NCBI GenBank assembly: GCA_013791585.1
Contig: VMTK01000020.1
Span: 1-59,666, forward strand
Length of the DNA: 59,666 nt
Reading direction: 5' to 3'
Origin: Candidatus Falkowiibacteriota bacterium
Lineage (GTDB): Bacteria; Patescibacteriota; Patescibacteriia; Patescibacteriales; VMTK01
Made by a program: the position numbers and the translations under genes. Shown piece after piece: positions 41,609 to 50,459 of this stretch. The first letter of the stretch is position 1. Each line of letters begins with the position of its first letter. The notes beneath the pieces were generated by a model. That model was given only the letters and a program-made list of their open reading frames with translations, had not been told where the DNA came from and did not search any database.

Positions 41609-42691
41609 ATGAAAATTGAACTTAAAGAAATTACAATTAAAGAAGTTGCGAACGGGTATAAAAACAGCGACGAAGAGGGCGTGGTCGGTTATGGCGGAAA
41701 ATTAAATATCCGCCCGAAATACCAGCGCGAATTTATTTATAAAGACGACAAAAGAAATGCCGTAATTGAAACCGTTAAAAAGGATTTTCCTTTGAATGTG
41801 ATGTATTGGGTAAAAAGCGAAGACGGAACTTTTGAGGTGATGGACGGACAACAGAGAACCATAAGCTTTTGCGAATATATAGACGGAAAATTTTCTCTGA
41901 ATAATTTATATTTTCACAATCTTACGGATACGGATAAAAAGCAAATTTTGAATTACAAATTAATGATTTATTTTTGCGAGGGAAACGACAAAGAAAAATT
42001 GGACTGGTTTAAAATTATAAACATAGCCGGAGAAAAGCTGACGGATCAGGAACTCCGAAACGCTATTTATACCGGAACTTGGCTTACTGACGCAAAAAGA
42101 TATTTCAGCAAATCAGGATGCCCCGCTTATGGCACAGCAAGTAATTATTTAAAAGGCGCGGCAATACGGCAAGAATATTTAGAGACCGCAATCAGGTGGA
42201 TAAGCAATGGCAAGATAGAAGATTATATGTCCAAGCATCAGCGCGAGCCGAATGCTAACGAATTATGGCTTTATTTTCAAAGTGTCATAAATTGGATAAA
42301 AGCGGTTTTCCCAAATTATCGCAAAGAAATGAAAGGCGTGGAATTCGGACCTTTGTATAACGAATTTCAGAATGAAAAAATAGATTCAAAGAAACTGGAA
42401 AAGGAAATAACGGAATTAATGCAAGATGAAGATGTAACAAAAAAATCCGGAATTTATTCGTATGTTTTAACTAGAAATGAAAAGTTTTTGAACATTAGAG
42501 CGTTTACAGAAAAACAGAAAAGAGAGGCTTACGAAAAACAAAAAGGCGTTTGCAAAAAATGCAAAGAACATTTTGAAATAGAAGAAATGGAAGCCGACCA
42601 CATCAAGCCCTGGCATGAGGGCGGGAAAACAACCGCAAAGAACTGCCAAATGTTATGCAAGCAAGATAATCGAACTAAGTCCGGGAAATAA
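41609..42691 (+). CDS. DUF262 - HNH nuclease (GmrSD-like)
   Basis: 360 residues. N-terminal DUF262 ParB/sulfiredoxin-like domain with DGQQR (79-83), preceded by KYQREF. The C-terminal HNH domain has a CxxC (VCKKC, about 317-320), ADHIKPWHEGGKT and NCQMLC. Proteins of this type include GmrSD/BrxU enzymes that cut modified phage DNA. Only one chain is present. It lies between RhuM scars and the intact RhuM gene. Confidence 0.85.
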   Translation: MKIELKEITIKEVANGYKNSDEEGVVGYGGKLNIRPKYQREFIYKDDKRNAVIETVKKDFPLNVMYWVKSEDGTFEVMDGQQRTISFCEYIDGKFSLNNLYFHNLTDTDKKQILNYKLMIYFCEGNDKEKLDWFKIINIAGEKLTDQELRNAIYTGTWLTDAKRYFSKSGCPAYGTASNYLKGAAIRQEYLETAIRWISNGKIEDYMSKHQREPNANELWLYFQSVINWIKAVFPNYRKEMKGVEFGPLYNEFQNEKIDSKKLEKEITELMQDEDVTKKSGIYSYVLTRNEKFLNIRAFTEKQKREAYEKQKGVCKKCKEHFEIEEMEADHIKPWHEGGKTTAKNCQMLCKQDNRTKSGK

Positions 42692-42833
42692 AAAAATAGA
42701 CTCGCCAACTAACGCTGGCATAAATTCCGCCGCCGTCCAAAGCGAACTTGCCTGTCGGCAGACAAATTATAAAAAGAAAGAAATAATTTTATGACCAGCC
42801 AAAACAAAAACAACCAAATCATTATTCAAAATT

Positions 42834-43889
42834 ATGTCCAAAAAAAATAAAAAAATCATTCCAAGCAACAACAGTTTTACTGAATTTTTGCTTTATACGG
42901 CTCCTAACGGAAAAGTAAAAGTGGAGATTTTTTTGCGCGATGAAAACATTTGGTTGACGCAGGCAAAAATTGCCGATCTTTTTGATGTGGACAGGAGCGT
43001 TGTTGCAAAACACTTGCAAAATATTTTTTCAGAAGGTGAATTGGATAAAAATTCAACTTGTGCAAAAATTGCACAAGTTCAAAGTGAAGGCAATCGGCGC
43101 GTAAAAAGAGATATTGAATTTTACAACCTTGACGCTATTATTTCCGTCGGTTATCGGGTCAACAGTTCTAAGGCGACACATTTTCGCGTTTGGGCGACGG
43201 AACGGTTAAAAGAATATATTATCAAAGGGTTTACTATGGATGATGAGAGGCTCAAGGATCCGTATGGTTTTTTCGGCAAAGACTATTTTGAAGAACAATT
43301 GGCGAGAATTAGAAATATCCGTTCCAGCGAAAGGCGTATGTATCAAAAAGTGACTGATATATATGCCCAGTGCAGCGCTGATTATAATCCCAACGAGGAA
43401 ATCACCAAGCAATTTTTTGCAACAGTGCAAAATAAATTGCATTTTGCCATTACCGGTAAAACAGCCGCGGAAATAATAAGTGAAAGGGCGGATGGCGCTA
43501 AAATAAACATGGGACTTACAGTTTGGAAAAATAGCCCGAAAGGCGCCATACGGGAAACTGATGTGGTTATCGCTAAAAATTATCTAAACGAAAAAGAGCT
43601 TGATCATTTGAACAGAATTGTTGACATGTATTTAAGTTTTGCCGAGATGCAAGCGGAAAAAGGCATAGTTATGCATATGAAAGATTGGGTGGAGAAATTA
43701 GACGCTTTTTTGAAATTTAATGAGCGGGAAATTTTAGAAAACGCCGGAAAGATAAGCCATGAAGTTGCGGAAGCGCTGGCTTTGGGCGAATATGAAAAAT
43801 TTAATAAAATTCAAGATAAAAACTATATTTCCGATTTTGATCGCGAAGTTAAAAAATTATTAGACGTTAAAAAGGGGAACAGAAGTTAG
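42834..43889 (+). CDS. RhuM-family protein
   Basis: 351 residues, full length. N-terminal helix-turn-helix-like part (IWLTQAKIADLFDVDRSVVAKHLQNIF), the conserved RRVKRDIEFYNLDAIISVGYRVNSSKATHFRVWATERLKEYI block, and a C-terminal helical part. RhuM proteins are common in defence and pathogenicity islands; molecular role not settled. Its first codon overlaps a 19-codon upstream frame. Fragments of further copies lie at 41152-41604. Confidence 0.88.
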   Translation: MSKKNKKIIPSNNSFTEFLLYTAPNGKVKVEIFLRDENIWLTQAKIADLFDVDRSVVAKHLQNIFSEGELDKNSTCAKIAQVQSEGNRRVKRDIEFYNLDAIISVGYRVNSSKATHFRVWATERLKEYIIKGFTMDDERLKDPYGFFGKDYFEEQLARIRNIRSSERRMYQKVTDIYAQCSADYNPNEEITKQFFATVQNKLHFAITGKTAAEIISERADGAKINMGLTVWKNSPKGAIRETDVVIAKNYLNEKELDHLNRIVDMYLSFAEMQAEKGIVMHMKDWVEKLDAFLKFNEREILENAGKISHEVAEALALGEYEKFNKIQDKNYISDFDREVKKLLDVKKGNRS

Positions 43890-44054
43890 AATTTACCTAT
43901 TGAATAACAGGGATGTAACAAAATAATCGTGTTTAGGGTGAGGCGCAATTCACCCCTTTAATTCCACCGCCCTCTCCCTAAAAATAGAAATTAAATTTTA
44001 TGACAGAGAAAAAAAGAAAATAATTTTGCCTTTGTTGACGGACAAAATTTACAT

Positions 44055-44510
44055 ATGGGAACAAAATCAGAAGACCCGGCTTGGCAGGTGGATTTTTTCA
44101 AATTCAGGGAATACTTAAAAAAGAAATATAATGTTACCCGCGCCTATTATTTTTTAGGTTTTACAATTGACGAGAAGAGCGACCTATACGATAAAATCCA
44201 GGAATCTGGTTTTATTTTAAAATTTCGCGAGCACAATTCAGCCATGCTTGGCAAGAAAAAAGGCAATGTTGATGCTGATATTATATTTTCTATAATGAAA
44301 AAGATATATAAAAAAGAACCATTTGATAAAATAGTTCTAGTTTCCGGTGATGGCGATTATAGAATGCTGGTTGATTTTTTGATTGAAGAAAACCGATTCA
44401 AAAAAATACTTTTCCCCAATAAAAAATTCGCCTCATCTTTATATAAAAAAATAACCAGGATATATTTTGATTACATGGCTAATATAAAACACAAAATTAA
44501 GTTCAAATAA
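44055..44510 (+). CDS. NYN-domain protein, N-terminus affected by a frameshift
   Basis: 151 residues from the ATG at 44055. The NYN fold is visible: ADIIFSIMKKI, VLVSGDGDYRMLVDFLI (acidic site). The expected first strand NNFAFVDGQNLH, holding a catalytic Asp, lies just upstream in the same frame but has no start. The good start ATG at 44000 is one base out of frame because of an A7 run (44010-44016). With six A it would read MTEKKENNFAFVDGQN. So the real gene is probably 44000-44510, inactivated, phase-variable or mis-sequenced. Confidence 0.7.
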   Translation: MGTKSEDPAWQVDFFKFREYLKKKYNVTRAYYFLGFTIDEKSDLYDKIQESGFILKFREHNSAMLGKKKGNVDADIIFSIMKKIYKKEPFDKIVLVSGDGDYRMLVDFLIEENRFKKILFPNKKFASSLYKKITRIYFDYMANIKHKIKFK

Positions 44511-44931
44511 AAAAAGGGGGCCATCAGCCTCGCGGCGTCAGGGACCCTTTTGTCTTAATGCTTATATATTATACCATTTTTCTAGAAAAGTCAATACTAA
44601 AAAAAATTCATAAAAATAAGCTAAAATAGACAATAAGGAGTTTTGAAAAAAATGGAATTCACCCATTTAATCCCCCTCGCTCCTGCCATTACGCCCGTGG
44701 CGGCTGTATTGCGATTCTCCGTTTTGCGCTAAATCGGGGAATTATTAAGGGGTTGCGGCAATAAAAAAATAAAGGTGACTCATCCTTCATTTTTTCTATT
44801 TACAAATCAAAAAATCTCTCCTAGGCATTCGGGAGCGATTTTTTTTGTCGCAAAACAAAATTTGCCCTAAATAATTGCGGTTTTAATTAGTGTGTAGTAG
44901 AATAATAATATTGAAATAAAACATTACAACA
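44511..44931. other. Gene-free stretch with two terminators and a dispersed element
   Basis: A GC hairpin with AAAGGGGG...CCCTTTT (44511-44553) follows the NYN gene. At 44640-44680 lies a copy of a dispersed element (CACCCATTTAATCC) also seen at 43950 and 53582. A second hairpin AAAAAATCTCTCC...GGGAGCGATTTTTT is at 44805-44845. No gene is visible. Confidence 0.55.
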
Positions 44932-46293
44932 ATGAACAAAAAAGAATTAAAATTTATTTTACAGCAAGGAGAAGGATTTAAAACAGAGTTTAAGGAAAAT
45001 ATTAATAATATTGACAAGGAAATTGTTGCTTTTGCCAATACGGAAGGCGGCAGGATTTTTATTGGCATTGAGGATAACAATAGAGTCAAAGGCATTAGGA
45101 TTACCAATAAACTAAAATCAGAAGCGCAGGATTTAGCCAGAAATTGCGATCCATCAATAAATATTAGAATCAAGGAGTTTGAGAATATTCTTATAATTCA
45201 TGTTAATAAGGGCGCTGATAGACCATACAAGTGCAGTTCCGGGTTTTATTTAAAACAAGGCGCTAATTCTCAAAAAATGACTAGAAATGAAATTTTAGGT
45301 TTCGCGGTAAATGAAGGCAAAGTAAAATTTGATGAACAGATTAATAAAAATTTTGTTTATCCTAATGATTTTGATGAAAATAGATTAAATTATTATCTTA
45401 ATTTAGCAAATATTTCCAAAATAATACTTAATAAGCAAATATTAATTGATTTAGATGTTGCTAAGAAAAATACAATTTTAAATTTTAACAACGCAGGCGT
45501 AATGTTTTTTGCAAAAGATCCGCAAAAATTCATTTCCCATTCTATTTTTACCTGTGTTTTATTCAAAGATAAAGAAGGCAGCGATATAATAGACAGGCAG
45601 GAAATTACTGGAAATCTTATTGAGATTATTGAGGGAGTTATAAAATTTGTTAATAAAAATATTCGCGTGGCATATAAATTTACAGGCAAACCGCAGAGAG
45701 AGAATGTGTATGAATATCCGTTAGAAGCAATAAGGGAGGCAGCTATTAATTCAGTCGCCCATAGAGATTATTTTGAAACAGGACATAATAATATTCTTAA
45801 AATTTTTCCTGACAAAATTAATATTGTTAATGTATGGATAAGACCTAAAGGATTTAAGCTTGGCAAAGATGTGTTTAGAAGAAACAAAATTGTTGCGGAT
45901 TTGTTATCAAGAGTGGGGCTGATTGAAAAAATCGGTTCAGGGTTTGCCAGAATGAAAAATTATTGCAAAGAAGTTAACGCCCCAATATTTAAATTGGATG
46001 TAAGCGAAAAATATTTTAGAATTGAATTTTTTAAAAGCAGGGATTATTTAGATATGATCAAAAAAGATACAGAAGGGTTGGTAGAAGGGTTGGTAGAAGG
46101 GTTGGTAGAAAGCCAAAAAGAGATCATTAGATTAATTTCTCAAAACTTTTATATTTCAAAAAAAGAATTATCCAATAAAATTGGCATAAGCACAACTGCA
46201 ATTGATAAAAATATTAAAAGCTTAAAACAGAAAGAGCTGCTTAAAAGAATCGGTCCGGCTAAAGGCGGATATTGGAAAATAATGGACAAATAA
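44932..46293 (+). CDS. AlbA/Schlafen-domain RecG-like transcriptional regulator
   Basis: 453 residues. AlbA_2 domain about 10-125 (EFKENINNIDKEIVAFANTEGGRIFIGIED), middle ATPase-like C-terminal module (AAINSVAHRDYF, GLIEKIGSGFARM), then three copies of EGLV (12-bp repeat GAAGGGTTGGTA), then a winged helix (KKELSNKIGISTTAIDKNIKSL). This architecture is common next to defence and mobile genes. A terminator follows at 46296-46330. Confidence 0.85.
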   Translation: MNKKELKFILQQGEGFKTEFKENINNIDKEIVAFANTEGGRIFIGIEDNNRVKGIRITNKLKSEAQDLARNCDPSINIRIKEFENILIIHVNKGADRPYKCSSGFYLKQGANSQKMTRNEILGFAVNEGKVKFDEQINKNFVYPNDFDENRLNYYLNLANISKIILNKQILIDLDVAKKNTILNFNNAGVMFFAKDPQKFISHSIFTCVLFKDKEGSDIIDRQEITGNLIEIIEGVIKFVNKNIRVAYKFTGKPQRENVYEYPLEAIREAAINSVAHRDYFETGHNNILKIFPDKINIVNVWIRPKGFKLGKDVFRRNKIVADLLSRVGLIEKIGSGFARMKNYCKEVNAPIFKLDVSEKYFRIEFFKSRDYLDMIKKDTEGLVEGLVEGLVESQKEIIRLISQNFYISKKELSNKIGISTTAIDKNIKSLKQKELLKRIGPAKGGYWKIMDK

Positions 46294-46295
46294 AA

Positions 46296-46331
46296 AAACC
46301 GCTCCTGAAAATTTGGGCGCGGTTTTTTTTG
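46296..46331 (+). terminator. Terminator after the AlbA/RecG-like gene
   Basis: AAAAACCGC, loop, GCGGTTTTTTTT. Confidence 0.8.
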
Positions 46332-46473
46332 TAAACCACGTTAGATATGCGCCGTTCCGTAAAATCACTCCGCGATAACTGGGCAAACGTCTAACGGGGT
46401 AAAACGAAATATAACAAAAAAATTGCGATTTTAGTTGGTGCAGATAAATCGTAAATCTAAAATCTAAAATTAT

Positions 46474-48687
46474 ATGCTAACCCTCCTAAAAACTCATTTC
46501 GGCTTTGACCAATTCCGGCCGGGGCAGGAAGCCATTATCCAAAATGTGCTGGATAATAAAGACGCGTTTGTTATTATGCCGACAGGAGGAGGCAAGTCGC
46601 TTTGCTATCAATTGCCGGCGCTTAAACTGGCCGGGCTTACTTTGGTTGTTTCGCCATTGATCGCTTTGATGAAAGATCAGGTTGACGCGCTTAAGGCCAA
46701 TGGCATCGCGGCTGAATTTATTAACAGCACTCTAAGCTATAATGAAATTGAGCGGATGCAGGCAGACGCGCGGACCGGACGAATTAAACTATTATACATA
46801 GCGCCGGAGCGGCTGGCATCGCCGGCTTTTCAAAATTTTTTAAAAACACTTGCGGTAAGCTTAATCGCCATTGATGAAGCGCACTGCATCAGCGAATGGG
46901 GGCATGACTTCCGGCCGGACTACCGCAATTTAATAATGCTGCGGCAAAATTTTCCCCAAGTGCCAACTATTGCCTTAACAGCCACAGCCACTGAAAAAGT
47001 GCGCGAGGATATTATTACCCAGCTTAATCTGCAAAAAGCAAAAATTTTTCTCGCCAGCTTCAACCGTCCGAATCTAACTTATGTTGTCCGGCCTAAAAGA
47101 AACGCTTTTGACGGCCTGCTTTCAATTTTAGAAAAACATAAAAACAGTTCCGTGATTATTTATTGCTTTTCCCGCAAAAATACGGAGAATTTATCCGCTG
47201 ATTTGCGCGCGGAAGGGTTTAGCGCCTTGCCGTATCACGCCGGGCTTGATAATCTTGCCCGCAAGCAGACGCAGGAAAAATTTATCCGCGATGAACTGCG
47301 GATTATCGTCGCCACTATCGCTTTCGGCATGGGCATTGACAAGCCGGATGTCCGGCTGATTGTCCATTACGACTTGCCGAAAACAATTGAGGGCTATTAT
47401 CAGGAAACAGGGCGGGCCGGACGCGACAATTTGCCCAGCGAGTGCGTTTTATTTTATTCGTTCGGCGACACCAAAAAGCATTATTTTTTTATTGATCAAA
47501 TAACAGATAACGTGGAACGGGAAAGCGCGGACAGAAAATTAAAGCAAGTGGTGGAATTCTGCGAGCTTGATTCCTGCCGCCGGGAATTTCTGCTTTCGTA
47601 TTTTGGGGAACACAACCCCCCCGCGCCCCCCCTTGGTAAGGGGGGAGATACGGAGGATCTATCTGATTCCTCTCCCTCCTTGCCAAGGAGGGGGCTGGGG
47701 GGAGGTAATGGCTGCGCCGGCTGCGATATTTGCCTTACGCCCAAAGAGGAATTTGACGCTACAATAATCGCGCAAAAAATACTTTCAGCCGTGATCCGCA
47801 CCGGGCAGAGATTTGGGGCCAATTATGTTATTAAAGTGCTGAAAGGATCGGCCGGCCAAAAAATCCGCGAGCGCGGACATGAAAATTTATCTGTTTACGG
47901 CATCGCGCGCGATCACAGCGAAGACGAGTTAAAGAGCATTATAAAAATGCTAATCGCGAAGAAGCTGCTTGTAAAAAGCGCTGACGAATATCAGATATTA
48001 AGCTTGGCTTCCGCCGGCAAAAAATTTCTGCAATTGCGAGAAAAAATTATTTTAAGCAAGCCAAAATCCGATGAACTGCGCGCGGTTAAAACAATGGAAG
48101 AGCTGGAATATGATCAAGCGCTGTTTGAAAAATTGCGGCAGCTGCGCAAGCAAATCGCTGACGAGCTTGGCGTGCCGCCTTTTGTTATTTTCGGAGATGT
48201 CGCTTTGCGGCAAATGGCTTATTATTTTCCGCAAAGCCAAGAAAACTTTTCACGCGTCAGCGGAGTGGGAGAAGAAAAATTAGCCCGCTTTGGCAAAGTT
48301 TTTATCAGCCAAATCGCGGGATACGCGCGCGAACATGGCTTGAGCGAAAAAAACATTCCTGTCCGCCGCTCAAGCGCGGAACGCGGGGTAAAGCGCGAGG
48401 GATCAACTTACGAGGAGACCAAGAAATATTTTTTACAAAAATTGCCGATAGAAGAAATTGCCGAGAAAAGGGGATTGGCGCCAAGCACTATAACCGGCCA
48501 TTTGGAAAAATTAATTTTAGCCGGAGAAAAGCTTGACATTGATTATTTAAAACCGCCCGCTGACCGGTTTGAAAAAATAAAAAAAGCATTCCATGAATCA
48601 GGCGGCTTAACTTTGTCTCCTGTCCGCGAAATATTAGGCGAAGAATATTCTTATGATGAATTAAGGTTCGCGAGGATATTTTTGTGA
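46474..48687 (+). CDS. recQ: ATP-dependent DNA helicase RecQ with a repeat insert
   Basis: 737 residues. Walker A PTGGGKS (36-42), DEAHCISEWGHDFRP, helicase C domain with GFSALPYHAGL and QETGRAGRD, zinc site CELDSCRR...CAGCDIC, winged helix, HRDC (ELRAVKTMEEL... ) and a C-terminal HTH_40-like part (IEEIAEKRGLAPSTITGHLEKL). Inside the zinc loop about 30 residues (PPAPPLGKGG...LPRRGLGGG) come from a 90-bp GC-rich palindrome (47615-47706) in frame. All four Cys remain. Confidence 0.94.
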   Translation: MLTLLKTHFGFDQFRPGQEAIIQNVLDNKDAFVIMPTGGGKSLCYQLPALKLAGLTLVVSPLIALMKDQVDALKANGIAAEFINSTLSYNEIERMQADARTGRIKLLYIAPERLASPAFQNFLKTLAVSLIAIDEAHCISEWGHDFRPDYRNLIMLRQNFPQVPTIALTATATEKVREDIITQLNLQKAKIFLASFNRPNLTYVVRPKRNAFDGLLSILEKHKNSSVIIYCFSRKNTENLSADLRAEGFSALPYHAGLDNLARKQTQEKFIRDELRIIVATIAFGMGIDKPDVRLIVHYDLPKTIEGYYQETGRAGRDNLPSECVLFYSFGDTKKHYFFIDQITDNVERESADRKLKQVVEFCELDSCRREFLLSYFGEHNPPAPPLGKGGDTEDLSDSSPSLPRRGLGGGNGCAGCDICLTPKEEFDATIIAQKILSAVIRTGQRFGANYVIKVLKGSAGQKIRERGHENLSVYGIARDHSEDELKSIIKMLIAKKLLVKSADEYQILSLASAGKKFLQLREKIILSKPKSDELRAVKTMEELEYDQALFEKLRQLRKQIADELGVPPFVIFGDVALRQMAYYFPQSQENFSRVSGVGEEKLARFGKVFISQIAGYAREHGLSEKNIPVRRSSAERGVKREGSTYEETKKYFLQKLPIEEIAEKRGLAPSTITGHLEKLILAGEKLDIDYLKPPADRFEKIKKAFHESGGLTLSPVREILGEEYSYDELRFARIFL
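47615..47706. repeat. GC-rich palindromic element inside recQ
   Basis: CCCCCCGCGCCCCCCCTTGG...CCTTGCCAAGGAGGGGGC: the two ends pair as a long C/G-rich stem around GATACGGAGGATC... . It stands out from the AT-rich gene. Confidence 0.85.
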
Positions 48688-48717
48688 TTAGCGGTTAAAG
48701 AATTTTCATAGTATCGC

Positions 48718-48812
48718 CGCGCAATAAGTTTCACTGCGAAAAATATTTTAATAAAATAAATCGTTATGCGTTATGTGTTACGCGTTACGCGTTACGCGTT
48801 ACGCGTTACGCG
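48718..48812. repeat. KhpA-leader-like half palindrome and heptamer array after recQ
   Basis: CCGCGCAATAAGTTTCACT (48718-48736) matches the khpA leader. From about 48765, heptamers CGTTATG-CGTTATG then five GTTACGC run into the end of rnhB and provide its last codons and stop. Confidence 0.8.
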
Positions 48813-49431
48813 AGCGCGCGCACGGCTTAAAACTCATGCGATGGATGGCGCAAGGACCATATTTTTTTAGCCGTTCCATATGCAATTTTGTGCCATATCC
48901 CTTGTGCTTGTCAAAGCCGTAATTAGGATAAATATCATGCATTTCCAGCATAATGCGGTCCCGCTCAACCTTGGCTATAATTGAAGCCGCGGCAATGCAA
49001 AAAACCAATTCATCTCCTTTGATTATCGCTTTCTGCCGATAAGAGCAATTGGAAATTTTTAAATTGCCGTCCAGCAATATAAAATCCGGCTTTTGCTTTA
49101 AACTGCCGACAGCTTTTTTCATGGCGAGAAAAGAGGCCTGCAGAATATTTATCCGATCAATAGTCTGATGGCCGCAAACTCCAATGCCGACTTCGCCCAA
49201 TCTTTCCATTATAAATTCCGCCAGCTCTTCCCGCTTTTTAGCGGTTAACTTCTTTGAATCTTTGATCAGCTCTATCTCCGGCGAATCAAGCTTGTCAATA
49301 AACCCCGGCTCCAAAGCAACGCAGGCCGCCACCACCGGCCCGGCCAAAGGCCCTCTGCCTGCTTCATCAATCCCTGCTATAATCTTATAGCCGGCAGAAA
49401 ACAAATTTTGCTCTTCAGTTAATTCCAGCAT
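48799..49431 (-). CDS. rnhB: Ribonuclease HII
   Basis: 210 residues from the ATG at 49431. Removes RNA from RNA-DNA hybrids. Motif GIDEAGRGPLAGPVVAA near the start with catalytic Asp-Glu, SKKL, and AASIIAKVERDR. The last residues SRNA and the stop are written by the heptamer array (48765-48812), so the natural end has been replaced or extended. Confidence 0.95.
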   Translation of the reverse strand: MLELTEEQNLFSAGYKIIAGIDEAGRGPLAGPVVAACVALEPGFIDKLDSPEIELIKDSKKLTAKKREELAEFIMERLGEVGIGVCGHQTIDRINILQASFLAMKKAVGSLKQKPDFILLDGNLKISNCSYRQKAIIKGDELVFCIAAASIIAKVERDRIMLEMHDIYPNYGFDKHKGYGTKLHMERLKKYGPCAIHRMSFKPCARSRNA

Positions 49432-49570
49432 AACTGAATTATACCACAAAACTCGCATTTAATTTATATTGCTGTGTGGTATAATGAGAATAAGGGGATT
49501 GTTTTTAAAAAGTTCGCGTATAATTTGTTAGCTGAAATCATCTTTAACTTTTAATTAACGAAATAACTTT

Positions 49571-49801
49571 ATGAAAAAAATAACATCATTTCTAAAACGA
49601 CAACCGACTGAAAAAGAACACAAACAAGGTAAATCAGAGGCTATAATATTAGGTGCGATTATTGGCGTTGTAATAACCTCAACAATAGAATATTTTTTTA
49701 ATGTGGAAATTCCAGTAATTATAAAATGGTTTGTAATAGTAGGCGGCTTCTCGTTCCTCTCTCAAAAATTTTTAAGTAAACATTTGTGCAAAAAATTATA
49801 A
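49571..49801 (+). CDS. Small membrane protein, two helices
   Basis: 76 residues: hydrophilic start, membrane segments about 25-42 and 48-64, Lys-rich end. No family recognised and no clear ribosome-binding site. Probably real because the amino-acid pattern (two clean membrane helices with flanking charges) is not what a random frame gives. Confidence 0.5.
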   Translation: MKKITSFLKRQPTEKEHKQGKSEAIILGAIIGVVITSTIEYFFNVEIPVIIKWFVIVGGFSFLSQKFLSKHLCKKL

Positions 49802-49954
49802 TTACTTGAGTTGTATTAAAAGTTAAAAATGACATCGTAATGTCGCGGAGTATGTGGTGTTTTCTCCGCTTCGCTGCAAAAACGATTTAACAAATTTTTT
49901 AAGAAACAAAAACCGCCAAAGTAATTATCAATGGCGGTTTAACACAGTACGAAC

Positions 49955-50203
49955 TTAGCCTCCGTAACTTCCGGTGTTTTCATGACAGTCAACGCACAAA
50001 ATTAGACAGTTGCTGAGCCCATCAGAACCGCCAGCCTCTTGTGAAACCATATGATGTGCATGCCATTTTTTACCAGAAATGGAATTTTGTGGACCCAATA
50101 CTTTATTACATCTTCCAGAATGACCGCAGTTTCTGAGAGCACATTCGCATTTTCCCCCAGCTCTACGCCAAGCTTGGTCAATGGTTTCTTGTGAAAAAGC
50201 CAT
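49955..50203 (-). CDS. Small HNH endonuclease
   Basis: 82 residues. HNH motif: WHAHHMVSQEAGGSDGLSNCLILCVDCH, with Cys pairs (CECALRNCG) that bind zinc. Short for a nuclease; may be a homing or defence-type stand-alone domain. Faces the LexA/UmuD-like gene across a structured intergenic region. Confidence 0.8.
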   Translation of the reverse strand: MAFSQETIDQAWRRAGGKCECALRNCGHSGRCNKVLGPQNSISGKKWHAHHMVSQEAGGSDGLSNCLILCVDCHENTGSYGG

Positions 50204-50231
50204 AATAATAGATAAATTAATGATTAAATTT

Positions 50232-50338
50232 CCCCAAAATCTGAAAATGTGCTATCCTTTAATTATCAAGATGGTGTGTGCGGATAACGACCGCACATTT
50301 TCAAACGGGGTTCGAATAGGCCCCGTTTTGATTTTGGG
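50232..50338. other. Three-way-junction-like structured element
   Basis: CCCAAAATC (50233-50241) pairs with GATTTTGGG (50330-50338). Inside are GAAAATGTGC/GCACATTTTC (50243-50252, 50293-50302) with TATCC/GGATA, and AACGGGG/CCCCGTT (50304-50310, 50321-50327). A competing hairpin TGTGCGG/CCGCACA (50277-50297) overlaps one arm. It could be the leader of the HNH gene on the minus strand, an RNA of its own, or a palindromic element. Confidence 0.55.
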
Positions 50339-50400
50339 ATTTATTCTATAATTTTAGCAAAAGCAGTTATTATTGTCAAATTCTTAACAAAGCGTCAAAC

Positions 50401-50431
50401 ACTTGACAAGTATTAATCAAAGATTTATACT
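50401..50431 (+). promoter_or_regulatory. Promoter of the LexA/UmuD-like gene 2 with a possible operator
   Basis: TTGACA (50403-50408), 17 nt, TATACT (50426-50431). The palindrome ACTTGACAAGT (50401-50411) covers the -35 box and could be an autorepression site. Confidence 0.65.
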
Positions 50432-50459
50432 AAAAATATAAAAAGTATTTAAGTAAAAT

